DNA from: an uncultured Pseudomonadales bacterium
GTDB taxonomy: Bacteria; Pseudomonadota; Gammaproteobacteria; Pseudomonadales; Cellvibrionaceae
Direction of reading: 5' to 3'
Assembly: GCA_947489425.1 (NCBI GenBank)
Contig: CANLDL010000001.1
Location: 1,220,516 to 1,284,515 of the forward strand
Length of the DNA stretch: 64,000 nt
The notes beneath the pieces are model-generated. The model was not told the DNA's origin. It did no database searches and was given only the letters and a program-made list of their open reading frames with translations. The position numbers and the translations under genes are program-made. Shown here one piece after another: positions 39,777 to 48,999 of the stretch (the stretch's first letter is position 1; the number at the start of each line of letters is the position of its first letter).

Positions 39777-40235
39777 ATGACTAAGTCAAAACAAGAGACA
39801 GATGCGCTATCGGATTTTTTATGCTTTGCACTCTACTCAACACATCACGCGATGAACCGCACCTACAAGTCGCTATTGAAAGAAATCAATATGACTTATA
39901 CACAGTTCTTGGTAATGGTGGCTCTGTGGGATAAAGACGAGCAATTGGTAAGTGATATTGGTAAATCATTGTTTTTAGAGTCGAGTACATTAACCCCCCT
40001 GCTCAAAAAACTAGAATCTATAGGTTATATTAAACGCACACGCGATAAGCAAGACGAACGTAAAGTACGTATTACCCTCACTCAATCAGGAAGAGAGTTA
40101 CAGCAAGCAACCCATTGCTTCCCCGAGAGTTTGCTGAAGGCTTCTGGGATGAAACCTGAAAAAATTAAGACACTAACGAAAGATATACTCAAATTAAGAA
40201 AAAACTTATTAGACAATATAAACGATGAAGCATAG
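39777..40235 (+). CDS. MarR-family transcriptional regulator (OhrR-like)
   Basis: The 152-residue winged-helix regulator shows the DNA-binding part VSDIGKSLFLESSTLTPLLKKLESIGYIKRTRDKQDERKVRI with the wing. An N-terminal cysteine lies in FLCFALYSTHH, the position of the peroxide-sensing cysteine of OhrR proteins. AGGAG lies 8 nt before the ATG. Autoregulation and control of the divergent AhpD-like gene are expected through the inverted repeat at 39650-39682. Confidence 0.9.
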   Translation: MTKSKQETDALSDFLCFALYSTHHAMNRTYKSLLKEINMTYTQFLVMVALWDKDEQLVSDIGKSLFLESSTLTPLLKKLESIGYIKRTRDKQDERKVRITLTQSGRELQQATHCFPESLLKASGMKPEKIKTLTKDILKLRKNLLDNINDEA

Positions 40236-40283
40236 TTTACTTTGATAGATACTGAAATACCCCACCTTTATTAGTAGATCCAG

Positions 40284-40979
40284 CTATACATTGATACGTT
40301 TATTCAACGAGGCCATTTTTTCTTCAAGCTCTGCTATTTGTTTATCGGTCTCTTGTAACACAGTGGTGAACTGGTCCTTCATCTCGGGAACCGTGGTAAC
40401 CGATTTTGCAAGAACATCACGGTGGACCGTCATATATTTGAGATCGCATTTGATAGTAAACAATGTAATAGCATCTGCGTGTTGCTCTTTAGCCAAACCT
40501 GCAACTGTATTATAGGCTTCTACGATATCTCTAGATTTATCTTTTAAGCTAACACCAGATGATGCCCCCTCTGAATTATCAAAAGCATTAATTATTTCAT
40601 AAAATAAGGGTTCATTAGCAATCCCCGATGCCTCTACTCCGTAACCTGGCATCCCCTCTTTTACCGAATAAGGGCCTATATTTTCTCCTTCAACGATGGG
40701 CAATTCGCCTAACACTAACCACTTTAGATTTACCGATAAGCTTGTTGATATTTTCTTTAATTGGCTAACGGTAGGCTCACCACCACTAAGATATCGATTA
40801 ATACCACTATTAGAAATCCCGCTTATTCGAGCAAGTGCCGAAGCACCGCCTATTATCTCTGTTAATAAGTTGATCCGTTGAGTGAAATCTTCGGCACTTT
40901 TAAGCTTAACGTCATAATCGGTTAAAGACAGGATATACCGGCCAATTGCCTGTGGATCGTTAAAATCTTTAAACTTCAT
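40284..40979 (-). CDS. XRE-family phage-type repressor without a peptidase domain
   Basis: The 231-residue protein has a helix-turn-helix (ASALARISGISNSGINRYLSGGEPTVSQLKKISTSL, about 46-82) like CI-type repressors. The S24/LexA self-cleavage domain is absent. Instead the C-terminus forms a probable coiled coil (TDKQIAELEEKMASLNKRI). Its upstream region has three CTCTAAAGAG-like boxes. The neighbour on the other side is a Mu-type phage gene, which points to a phage-derived regulator. Confidence 0.8.
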   Translation of the reverse strand: MKFKDFNDPQAIGRYILSLTDYDVKLKSAEDFTQRINLLTEIIGGASALARISGISNSGINRYLSGGEPTVSQLKKISTSLSVNLKWLVLGELPIVEGENIGPYSVKEGMPGYGVEASGIANEPLFYEIINAFDNSEGASSGVSLKDKSRDIVEAYNTVAGLAKEQHADAITLFTIKCDLKYMTVHRDVLAKSVTTVPEMKDQFTTVLQETDKQIAELEEKMASLNKRINV

Positions 40980-40986
40980 AAATTTA

Positions 40987-41048
40987 CTCTAAACGGTTAA
41001 TTTTATTTATTTTTACCTCTAAAGAGTTTACATTTTAACCCTATAGAG
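40987..41048. promoter_or_regulatory. Three CTCTAWAGAG-type boxes before the XRE gene; rest of gap featureless
   Basis: CTCTAAA at 40987-40993, perfect CTCTAAAGAG at 41017-41026 and CCCTATAGAG at 41039-41048 form a spaced operator array between the XRE gene and the DUF3164 gene. The remaining 41049-41383 shows no gene, repeat or clear promoter. Confidence 0.6.
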
Positions 41049-41383
41049 ATATATTGTTTATCAGCTATCTAATGGAGCCTTTATACAGATTAAGCGCTCA
41101 AAAACGCCTTTACTGAATACAAAGGAATTATCATTCCAAACGAAGGACTCAATAAAAACCTTTTAAATAGAGGTATAAGCCATAGCTCTACCCTTGCCAT
41201 CACTAAGTAAAAGGATACATGCCATTGCACCAACTGAAAACCTATACATTTTACTTATAAGGCAAAACACATTACTGATAATAACGGATATATCGTTAAT
41301 TTGGACATATATTTAAACATTCTCACAATATTAGCCAGTGTGTATTCATCACTCATTATTGGGGTTTGGATTAGGAGTTAAAA

Positions 41384-41974
41384 ATGGATAAAAAACTACC
41401 TGAAAATAATAACAAAATTTCTATGATCTCCCACAACTCTATTAAACTGGCCGATCAGCAGCGCGATGAACTAGTGTTACGATTTATTCGCCAAGCAAAA
41501 ATGCTACAAGCGACGATTAAAACATTTAAAGATTGCTGTATAAATGAAGTAGATACATTCATCGATGTGAATAAATCTGACAATAATTATGATGGTAACC
41601 AAATAGACTTACTGAGCAGTGATGGACGATATAAGCTGCAATGCATGACGCTACGTTATATAAATTTTAACGAAGATTTACAAGTTGCAAAAAAATTAAT
41701 TGATAATTGTATTAAAAACAATCCTGATAACTTTAGTAGTAATATCGAAGCTATAGCAAAAGATGCTTTTAAAACCAATGACGCAGGAGAAATAAATATA
41801 CGTCGTGTGTTTAATTTAAGGCATTTAGATATTAACAATGATGAATGGCAAACAGCTATGCGCTCTATATTAAAAGTTATTCAGGTAACCGATAAAGATA
41901 ACTTAAGTTTGTACGAACGTGCAGAGTACAATAATCACTGGCAACCTATTTTATTAGATTTAGCCGTTTTATAA
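41384..41974 (+). CDS. DUF3164-family protein (Mu-like phage gene)
   Basis: The 196-residue protein matches, from memory, the DUF3164 family of Mu-like phages in its second half. The matching pieces are LSSDGRYKLQCMTLRYINFNEDLQVAKKLIDNCI, the INIRRVFNLRHLDINNDEWQTAMRSI block and the ending YNNHWQPILLDLAVL. In Mu-like phages the gene lies in the early region after the transposition genes. Here no transposase (MuA/MuB) or structural gene is present, so it is an isolated remnant or a domesticated gene. It keeps a full reading frame. Confidence 0.8.
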   Translation: MDKKLPENNNKISMISHNSIKLADQQRDELVLRFIRQAKMLQATIKTFKDCCINEVDTFIDVNKSDNNYDGNQIDLLSSDGRYKLQCMTLRYINFNEDLQVAKKLIDNCIKNNPDNFSSNIEAIAKDAFKTNDAGEINIRRVFNLRHLDINNDEWQTAMRSILKVIQVTDKDNLSLYERAEYNNHWQPILLDLAVL

Positions 41975-42000
41975 GTATAGGAAGCGCCTACAAAATATAG

Positions 42001-42202
42001 AGGGATGCAAAGTTAATTAAGCAAGAAGTAACTGTGATTCAAAAACTGGGGTTAGACTCTAAAAATCACACACCTGTGGCTATTGATATGCCATCTAACA
42101 CCAACCCTATACCTAAAACCATGCAAAATTATCAAAATGGGGCATGAAGATGATTTGGTACTAGGCGCAGAATTGATGTCTCTAATTAAGGAAAAAGAAT
42201 AA
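42001..42202 (+). pseudogene. Frameshifted remnant of a short gene, probably phage-derived
   Basis: The frame beginning at 42001 reads AKLIKQEVTVIQKLGLDSKN, continues HTPVAIDMPSNTNPIPKTMQ and stops at 42147. One base shifted, the frame from 42143 continues HEDDLVLGAELMSLIKEKE to a TAA at 42202. The two parts look like one protein broken by a single-base change. The family is not recognised. Confidence 0.4.
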
Positions 42203-42252
42203 TACTTAACTATCTTTTGCCAAACTCTAGCCAATAATACGCATAAGCTAGA

Positions 42253-43152
42253 TCACTCTGCTTTAGCTTCTTCAAGTATCCAGTCGCGAAACTTATCGAT
42301 ATACGAATGGCGAAAACCTTCGGCTGGCATACACAAATAGAAAGCCTCAGAAACAGGCAAAGACTTGTTGAATGGATTAATAAGCAAACCATCGCGAATC
42401 ATATCGTTTACTAGTGTACTGCGGCCAAGGGCAATGCCCTGACCCGCTTTAGCCATTTCTAGAGCTGATATCAATGTATCAAATTGAACACCCGAGGCAG
42501 CATTAATTTTGGGATAGCCAGTTTTTTTCAACCAATAACCCCAGCCCTCTTCGTAGCCGACTACATGCAGCAAGGTGTAATCCTTAAGTTGCTCAGGAGA
42601 TGATGGTGGTGGCAACTCATTGACCAAGGTAGGGCTACAAACGGGCACCAGCTCATCACTTGTCAGCCGATCAGATATCAAACCTTCCCAGTTACCTTGA
42701 CCATGGCGTATTTCAATATCGGCTCCCGAATCAAATACAGTATCGCTATATTGCACCCAAATATTACTAGAAAAACGTACTTTTATTTCTGGATGTCGTT
42801 TAAAAAATTTATGTAGCCTGGGCGTTAACCAAGTGATAAAAAATACCAAATTGCTTCGAATAGTTAACACTTTAGTTTGGTTACCACCAAACATTTCCTC
42901 TGTAGCCGCCGCCAGTTTTTGAATGGATGCATGGACAACAGGAATGTAGGATTTCCCAGCTTCGGTGAGTTCCAAGCCTCTAGGCAAACGTTTAAATAAC
43001 TCGACACCAAGCTGTGCTTCAAGCCCTCTTATTTGCTGGCTTACAGCTGCCTGCGTCATATTGAGCTCCTTGCCTGCCGCTGTAAAGTTAAGGTGATGAG
43101 CAGCGACTTGGAAGGACCTGAGCCAATTTAGGGGAGGAAGAGATTTTTTCAT
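42253..43152 (-). CDS. dddR: LysR-family regulator, probable DddR of the DMSP cluster
   Basis: The 299-residue LysR protein has an N-terminal winged helix of GcvA-like type (FTAAGKELNMTQAAVSQQIRGLEAQLG) and a periplasmic-binding-like effector domain. It is last in line with dddC and dddB on this strand and near dddD. Known gammaproteobacterial DMSP clusters include a LysR regulator, DddR, that induces dddD when DMSP is present. The symbol rests on context, since LysR sequences alone are not diagnostic. Confidence 0.8.
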   Translation of the reverse strand: MKKSLPPLNWLRSFQVAAHHLNFTAAGKELNMTQAAVSQQIRGLEAQLGVELFKRLPRGLELTEAGKSYIPVVHASIQKLAAATEEMFGGNQTKVLTIRSNLVFFITWLTPRLHKFFKRHPEIKVRFSSNIWVQYSDTVFDSGADIEIRHGQGNWEGLISDRLTSDELVPVCSPTLVNELPPPSSPEQLKDYTLLHVVGYEEGWGYWLKKTGYPKINAASGVQFDTLISALEMAKAGQGIALGRSTLVNDMIRDGLLINPFNKSLPVSEAFYLCMPAEGFRHSYIDKFRDWILEEAKAE

Positions 43153-43208
43153 AAATTTATGATCACTAAGAATACAGCTACAACTCTAATTGAGTATGAG
43201 CATAAAAT

Positions 43209-43246
43209 AAAGCCAGCGATAAATGATTACATTTATCGCTGGCTTT
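43209..43246 (-). terminator. Terminator after dddC
   Basis: AAAGCCAGCGATAAAT / ATTTATCGCTGGCTTT is a perfect 16 bp stem with a 6 nt loop. On the minus strand it is followed by ATTTTATG, directly downstream of dddC and before dddR. Confidence 0.85.
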
Positions 43247-43269
43247 GGCAGGATATCAAAAGTGGTTAT

Positions 43270-44766
43270 TTAATTCATTGTTGGCATAGAGAATTGAATA
43301 CCTTCCCTAACTCCAGCAGAAGGCCAGCGCTGAGTAATGGTTTTACGCTTGGTATAAAATCTAACGCCATCTGGGCCATAAGCTGCAAGGTCACCAAAGA
43401 GCGAGCGCTTCCAACCACCAAAACTATGGTAAGCAACGGGGACAGGCAAAGGTATATTAATGCCGACCATACCCACTAAGATATTATCTGAAAAGTAACG
43501 TGCAGCTTCGCCGTCACGGGTAAAAATGCAGGTACCGTTTCCGTATTCATGCTCATTGATTAATGTCATGGCCTCTTCCATAGTTTTGACGCGGACGACT
43601 TGCAGAACAGGGCCAAAGATTTCTTCTTTGTAGCTCACCATATCCGGCTTCACATGATCAATCAAAGTACCGCCTACAAAAAAGCCTTCTTCATATCCTT
43701 CGACTGTTGGCGAACGCCCATCGACCACAACTGTTGCGCCGTCTTGCTCAGCACTATCGATATAACCGATCACTTTTTGCTGATGTTGTTTAGTAATCAC
43801 CGGGCCAAAATCGTTCGATGAATCAGAGGAGGCTCCCACTTTTAGGCTAGCCATGCCCGCTTGCATTTTTGCAACTAGTGCATCAGCGGTTTCATCTCCT
43901 ACGGCAACGGCAACGGAGAGCGCCATACAGCGCTCTCCGGAGGAGCCAAATGCTGCTCCTAATAATTGGGCAACGGCATTATCGATATCGGCATCAGGCA
44001 TCACAATGGCATGGTTTTTAGCACCACCCAGTGCCTGGCAACGCTTGCCATTAGCACTGGCCGTTCTATAAATATATTCTGCAATGGGTGTTGAACCCAC
44101 AAAACTGACTGCTTTGACGCGCTCGTCTTCGAGCAGTGTATCGACTGCTTCTTTATCGCCATTAACCAGATTCATCACACCATCGGGCAAGCCCGCTTCT
44201 TTGAGTAATTCGACAATAAAGAGCGTCGAACTTGGATCACGCTCCGATGGTTTCAATATAAAGCAATTGCCGCATACGAGAGCAATGGGGTACATCCACA
44301 ACGGCACCATAGCGGGAAAGTTAAAGGGAGTAATGCCGGCAACCACACCTAAGGGCTGGAACTCACTCCAACTATCAATATTAGGGCCGACGTTTCTGCT
44401 GTGCTCGCCTTTTAATAATTCCGGTGCGCCGCAGGCATATTCGACATTCTCAATACCTCGCTGTAATTCACCCATCGCATCGTGAGCAATTTTACCGTGC
44501 TCATCACCAATCATTTGGCAAATTTTTTCTGCATTGCTTTCGAGTAATGCTTTAAAACGATACATAATACGAGCACGTTTAATTGGCGGTGTGTTGCGCC
44601 ATTCAGGGTAGGCAGCTTGCGCTGCTGTAATGGCTTCTTCTACCGTGCTTTTTGCCGCTAGCGCAACTTTTTTAGAGGGTTTACCAGTAGATGGGTTAAA
44701 AACATCTTGTGTGCGAGCGTTGTCATTAACAACACTGCCATTAATAAAATGACCAATAGTTTGCAT
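43270..44766 (-). CDS. dddC: CoA-acylating (methyl)malonate-semialdehyde dehydrogenase, probable DddC
   Basis: The 498-residue ALDH-family enzyme has GVVAGITPFNFPAMVPLWMY and the catalytic cysteine in GSSGERCMALSV. In DMSP catabolism DddC converts malonate semialdehyde, formed from the C3 moiety of DMSP, to acetyl-CoA. Position between dddB and dddR, and adjacency to dddD, favour this over a role in valine breakdown. It is near-duplicate to the enzyme at 36095-37585, which may be the housekeeping copy. AAAGAGAA precedes the ATG at a long spacing. Confidence 0.88.
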   Translation of the reverse strand: MQTIGHFINGSVVNDNARTQDVFNPSTGKPSKKVALAAKSTVEEAITAAQAAYPEWRNTPPIKRARIMYRFKALLESNAEKICQMIGDEHGKIAHDAMGELQRGIENVEYACGAPELLKGEHSRNVGPNIDSWSEFQPLGVVAGITPFNFPAMVPLWMYPIALVCGNCFILKPSERDPSSTLFIVELLKEAGLPDGVMNLVNGDKEAVDTLLEDERVKAVSFVGSTPIAEYIYRTASANGKRCQALGGAKNHAIVMPDADIDNAVAQLLGAAFGSSGERCMALSVAVAVGDETADALVAKMQAGMASLKVGASSDSSNDFGPVITKQHQQKVIGYIDSAEQDGATVVVDGRSPTVEGYEEGFFVGGTLIDHVKPDMVSYKEEIFGPVLQVVRVKTMEEAMTLINEHEYGNGTCIFTRDGEAARYFSDNILVGMVGINIPLPVPVAYHSFGGWKRSLFGDLAAYGPDGVRFYTKRKTITQRWPSAGVREGIQFSMPTMN

Positions 44767-44832
44767 AACTGTAATTCTCTTTAATCAGTAATCGAAAAAT
44801 AAATAGTGGGATGAGTGGGTAAGCTGTTGGTT

Positions 44833-45990
44833 CTACCAGAGGTTTTTGTACAGCTCGATTATTTCCCCCGTTGTAGGCACTCTGGGGTTATTGCCAGGCG
44901 AACCCGAGGCCAAGGCTTGTTCCGCCATTGTAGGTAGCAAATCAAGAAACTTGTCGCGATCAATACCAAAACCTGCAGGCGTTGGCACAGACAATTCTTC
45001 ATTTAAGTTGCGCAATTCGGTTAATAATTTCTCGTTGGCAACATCATCGGTATCGCCTTCAGATGCTATACCCATCGCGCGCGCGCAATCGGCATAACGC
45101 GTTTGTGCAGCAGGAATAGAAAATTCAGTGACAGTAGGTAACAACATAGCATTAGATAAACCATGGGGCACATGAAAAGCTGCACCAATGGGTCGACTCA
45201 TACCATGTACCAAAGCAACCGATGCATTAGAAAAGGCGGTACCGGCTAAGGTAGACCCTAACATCATTGCCTCACGTGCTTGTTCAGCATTACGGTTGTG
45301 ATAGGCATCGCGAATATTCGGGGCAATCAAACGCATAGCCGCCAGCGCTTGTTGGTCACTAAAAGGACTGGCCTTTTTACTAACATAGGCTTCTATGGCG
45401 TGAGTCAAAGCATCGATACCTGTATCAGCTGTCACCCTAGGCGGTAAGCTCAAGGTGAGCGTAAAGTCCACCAAAGCGGCATAGGGCATAAAGCCTGTGC
45501 CAACGCACAGCATTTTTTCATCAGTAGTCTCATCAGAGATAATGGTAAAGCGTGTCACTTCTGACCCTGTGCCCGCCGTAGTGGGAATAGCGATAATCGG
45601 CAGGCCCGTTTCATTGACCACACGGGGGAATTTATAATCGCGCATTTCCCCGCCAAATTTACCCAGAATAGAAATAGCTTTAGCGCTATCAATGGGACTA
45701 CCGCCGCCTAATGCAATGATGCTATCGAAATCACCATTCTTAACCTTATTAACACCCGACAAGATCGATTTTATAGTAGGTTCAGGCACCGTATCATCAA
45801 ATACTTCTGCGGTAATACCCTCTTCTGCCAAGGCATCACTCACCCGCTTAGCATAACCTAACTCAACCATCATTGAGTCCGTAATAATGAGAGGCTTTGT
45901 ACAGGCAAGATCGTTCAATACGCTCGCAACCTTTAAACTCGCATCGGCACCTATATGCATGACGCGAGGTAAAATAATTTGTACAGACAT
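44833..45990 (-). CDS. dddB: Iron-containing alcohol dehydrogenase, probable DddB
   Basis: The 385-residue group III alcohol dehydrogenase has the NAD-binding IALGGGSPIDSAKAI (about 92-106). The metal-binding Asp/His set lies in GIDALTHAIEAYVS and ALVHGMSRPIGAAFHVPHG. The start at 45988-45990 is chosen because ATAGGAGTG precedes it; a TTG 12 codons upstream extends the frame without support. In DMSP clusters DddB oxidises the 3-hydroxypropionate (or 3-hydroxypropionyl) product to the semialdehyde. It is 66 bp before dddC. Confidence 0.88.
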   Translation of the reverse strand: MSVQIILPRVMHIGADASLKVASVLNDLACTKPLIITDSMMVELGYAKRVSDALAEEGITAEVFDDTVPEPTIKSILSGVNKVKNGDFDSIIALGGGSPIDSAKAISILGKFGGEMRDYKFPRVVNETGLPIIAIPTTAGTGSEVTRFTIISDETTDEKMLCVGTGFMPYAALVDFTLTLSLPPRVTADTGIDALTHAIEAYVSKKASPFSDQQALAAMRLIAPNIRDAYHNRNAEQAREAMMLGSTLAGTAFSNASVALVHGMSRPIGAAFHVPHGLSNAMLLPTVTEFSIPAAQTRYADCARAMGIASEGDTDDVANEKLLTELRNLNEELSVPTPAGFGIDRDKFLDLLPTMAEQALASGSPGNNPRVPTTGEIIELYKNLW

Positions 45991-46415
45991 ACTCACTCCT
46001 ATTTTTTTAGTAAGCAAAAAGATCAACGATTAAAAAATAAATTCGCCACAATATTTATTTTTAGTTGCGTATTTTTATCGACAGCCCTAACTATAAATAC
46101 CGCCATAAAAATATCGCTAATAGATACAGTGTGTGTAGGACTTATGCCTATAAGATCTCACAAATCAGCAGCAATATAAAAACAATAAAAAATTAGCCTA
46201 AGACCATTATTTTTTTATGCCCTGTAAAAATTCATCATTGATAAATTTTTTTGACTCTTAGATAAAAATTTTATTGTTCGTCAATAACGACTGACTCTTC
46301 TACTATTCATCACTATAGATATCTCGGCTCTAGTGCACTTGGACTCTATAAAACATAGATATTTAAGTTAACTGTGATACCGAATAATAACGATACGTTG
46401 TAGGACTGATAGAAA
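45991..46415. promoter_or_regulatory. Divergent dddB/dddD control region with a LysR-type box
   Basis: Within the 425 bp gap TTATTG-TTCGT-CAATAA (46271-46287) is a perfect interrupted palindrome containing ATTG-N5-CAAT, the form of a LysR T-N11-A site, about 130 bp before dddD. No other repeat or gene was seen, and promoter hexamers are not obvious. Confidence 0.5.
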
Positions 46416-48929
46416 ATGGCAAAGAGTAAAACACTTCCCCTTAAAGACATCCGAGTCGTCGACTTTGGACAACAAATTGTAGGACCCGCCGTTGCAATGA
46501 TACTCGCAGATTTTGGGGCTACGGTCGTTCATGTCGACCAACCGGCAGGTCCGGTCTGGGTCAATGACGCAAATGCAATTCTTAATCGCAATAAGCTATG
46601 TATTAATATTGACCTTAATAAAGAATCTGGTTTGCAAGAAGCACTCGCACTTATCGATAAAGCAGATATTGTGATCGAAAGCTTCCGTCCAGGCGTTATG
46701 CAAGCTCTCGGTATCGATTTTCAAAAACTACGCGAAGCACGGCCAGAGCTTATAACATTATCCACTCCTGGGTTTGCCAGCAACGACGAGCTAAGACGAG
46801 ACTGGAAAGCCACCGAGGCCATCGTTGCAGCTACCTGCGGCACCTATACCGACATGGGATTTAACCGAGTTTTGATGGGTATTAACCCAAGTTTTTCGCC
46901 ATTACCTTTAGGGTCATCTTACGCAACATCCCTGGCGGCAAGTGCGGCGGTGTTAGCACTATTTGAGCGAGAAAAAACCGGCTATGGTGACCATATTGAA
47001 GTGCCTATTGCAGCTGCATTGATGGAAGGGTTGTCTTATAACTCCTATACCATTGAAGGGCTACCCGAGCGCTATAAAACATTGCGTGAGAAAGAGATCG
47101 AACGCAGAAGGGAAAACGATATTCCCTTAGATCTCAACTATGATGAATTACAAGAATATTTAGACCCCTTTTACCGTACCTACGATTGCGCTGACGGCAG
47201 AAAGTTTTACTGTGTTTGCCCTTCTCATCGAAACCATGCTGAACGCTGCCTAAAATTGATGGGCATCTACGATAAATTAATTGAAATGGGATTACCGGAT
47301 ATCGATGATTTATATCTACCCATTGCACAATGGAATGCTGAAACCTCAATTGGCGTTTATCCATTAACTGCAAAGTGGGCCGCAATAATCGCCGAGAAAA
47401 TGAAAAAAGTATTTCTTACGAAAACATCAACCGAATGGGGCGTTTTATTTGGCGAGTATCAAATCCCCGGCTCTGAACATAGAACTACTCAGGAGTGGGT
47501 TAATGACGAACATTGTCAACAATCCAAACTTATCGTTGAAGTCAATGACCCCGTTTTTGGCAAAATGAAACAGCCCGGCCCAGTGGCTTGGCTGGAAGAA
47601 TTCGCCGAGCAGATGATTACCCCACGAGCAAGAAAATTTGTAGACTTTGACGAAGCTTTGCGCGCCCTTAGCTTGGTCGCAAAACAAGAGCAGCAATTAA
47701 GGCCTACTCCAAAAGGGAAGCAACATAAAAGCTCAAAAGGCTGGTTAGAAGGCTTAAGGGTTTTGGATTTAACCAATGTGATCGCAGGCCCCCACTCAAC
47801 CGCTTACCTCGGCCGCTTTGGCGCTGAAGTAATTAAAGTCGACCCCATTACTCCAGTTTTTGACCCCTTGATTGGCACTATTTACGCCTTCCAATCCGGT
47901 GTTGGCAAAAAAAGTATCCTTCTCGATATTATGTCTAGTGAAGGCCGAGAAGCTTTTAACCGTTTACTAAAAACCGTCGATTTAGTTGTTATAAATGCAC
48001 CAGAGCGCCAACTGGCGCAACTCGACCTCGACGAGGCCTCATTACAAGCCGTACACCCTGGAATATTGTTTTGTCGCCTTGACTGCTTTGGTGGCCCGCA
48101 AACCGGTAGCAAATCGGACTATATTGGCTATGACGATATTATCCAGTCAAACAGTGGCATTATGAGCCGCTTTGGCGGTAACGACACACCAGAAGAACAC
48201 GCACATATTGGCACTTTAGATGTCAACTGCGGTTTTGCCGCCGCCATCAGTATAGGTGTTGCGCTTTTTTGCAAACTAAGAAATGGACAAATTACACGAG
48301 CAAGAACATCGTTATCCGCCGTGACAAATATTGCCCAAATCCCCTTCGCCTACGATTATGAAAACAAGCAAGCGACTAATGAAGCCTCAGGGCGAGGAGC
48401 CCTTGGCAATCACGCACTGTCGTACTTTTATGAAACAAGCGACGCTTGGATTATTATTGACGCTAACACCAGTGAGCTCGAAAAACTGGAAACAGTCGAT
48501 GGTTTACAAGGTATAAGCCAATGCGCTTGCCTAAAAACCTTTCTCACAGGCGCGTTCAAAAAAGCCCCAAGTGATTACTGGACTTCAACACTACGACAAT
48601 ATGATATTGCTATAGCAGAACCAAAATCTATTGAGTGGTTGAGAGAGCAATACAGCCGCCTGAGAGATGGCAAACCAGGTATTGATAAAGGCAGTTTCAG
48701 TTTCTCAACCTATACCGACCACCCTAGTGGACACCAGGTAACCTATATTGACCCCTATGCTATTCGACCAACATATTCTGCGATTAAAAACCCAGCGCCT
48801 ACTGAAAAATTCGGAGCGTCCACCGTTGCTATATTAGAGTCCGTTAATTATTCTCAAGAAGAAATTCATAATATGATCGATAGCAACATTGCTGCTCTGC
48901 AATGGAGTCAGGAATATCTGCCTAGCTAA
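46416..48929 (+). CDS. dddD: DMSP CoA-transferase/lyase DddD
   Basis: The 837-residue protein contains two fused class III (CaiB/BaiF) CoA-transferase domains, about 1-430 and 450-837, each opening with the family motif (IRVVDFGQQIVGPAVAMILA; LRVLDLTNVIAGPHSTAYLG). Length and tandem architecture are those of DddD, which attaches CoA to dimethylsulfoniopropionate and releases dimethyl sulfide plus 3-hydroxypropionyl-CoA. The aspartate in HIGTLDVNCG is residue 602, which is, from memory, the catalytic position of the Marinomonas enzyme. The first domain lacks an equivalent Asp. Neighbouring dddB, dddC and a LysR gene complete the known set. Tandem CaiB proteins acting on carnitine-like compounds are the main alternative. 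Confidence 0.92.
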   Translation: MAKSKTLPLKDIRVVDFGQQIVGPAVAMILADFGATVVHVDQPAGPVWVNDANAILNRNKLCINIDLNKESGLQEALALIDKADIVIESFRPGVMQALGIDFQKLREARPELITLSTPGFASNDELRRDWKATEAIVAATCGTYTDMGFNRVLMGINPSFSPLPLGSSYATSLAASAAVLALFEREKTGYGDHIEVPIAAALMEGLSYNSYTIEGLPERYKTLREKEIERRRENDIPLDLNYDELQEYLDPFYRTYDCADGRKFYCVCPSHRNHAERCLKLMGIYDKLIEMGLPDIDDLYLPIAQWNAETSIGVYPLTAKWAAIIAEKMKKVFLTKTSTEWGVLFGEYQIPGSEHRTTQEWVNDEHCQQSKLIVEVNDPVFGKMKQPGPVAWLEEFAEQMITPRARKFVDFDEALRALSLVAKQEQQLRPTPKGKQHKSSKGWLEGLRVLDLTNVIAGPHSTAYLGRFGAEVIKVDPITPVFDPLIGTIYAFQSGVGKKSILLDIMSSEGREAFNRLLKTVDLVVINAPERQLAQLDLDEASLQAVHPGILFCRLDCFGGPQTGSKSDYIGYDDIIQSNSGIMSRFGGNDTPEEHAHIGTLDVNCGFAAAISIGVALFCKLRNGQITRARTSLSAVTNIAQIPFAYDYENKQATNEASGRGALGNHALSYFYETSDAWIIIDANTSELEKLETVDGLQGISQCACLKTFLTGAFKKAPSDYWTSTLRQYDIAIAEPKSIEWLREQYSRLRDGKPGIDKGSFSFSTYTDHPSGHQVTYIDPYAIRPTYSAIKNPAPTEKFGASTVAILESVNYSQEEIHNMIDSNIAALQWSQEYLPS

Positions 48930-48999
48930 GGAAAGCAAAATATAAAGCTAGCGAGGTATTCCATTACCTCTGCTTAAAATATTCAACGAGAATAAATCA

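Noticed and set aside
40284..41974. Possible complete prophage
   Set aside because: Only a repressor-like gene, a DUF3164 gene and a fragment are present; no transposase, capsid, tail or lysis genes in the window.
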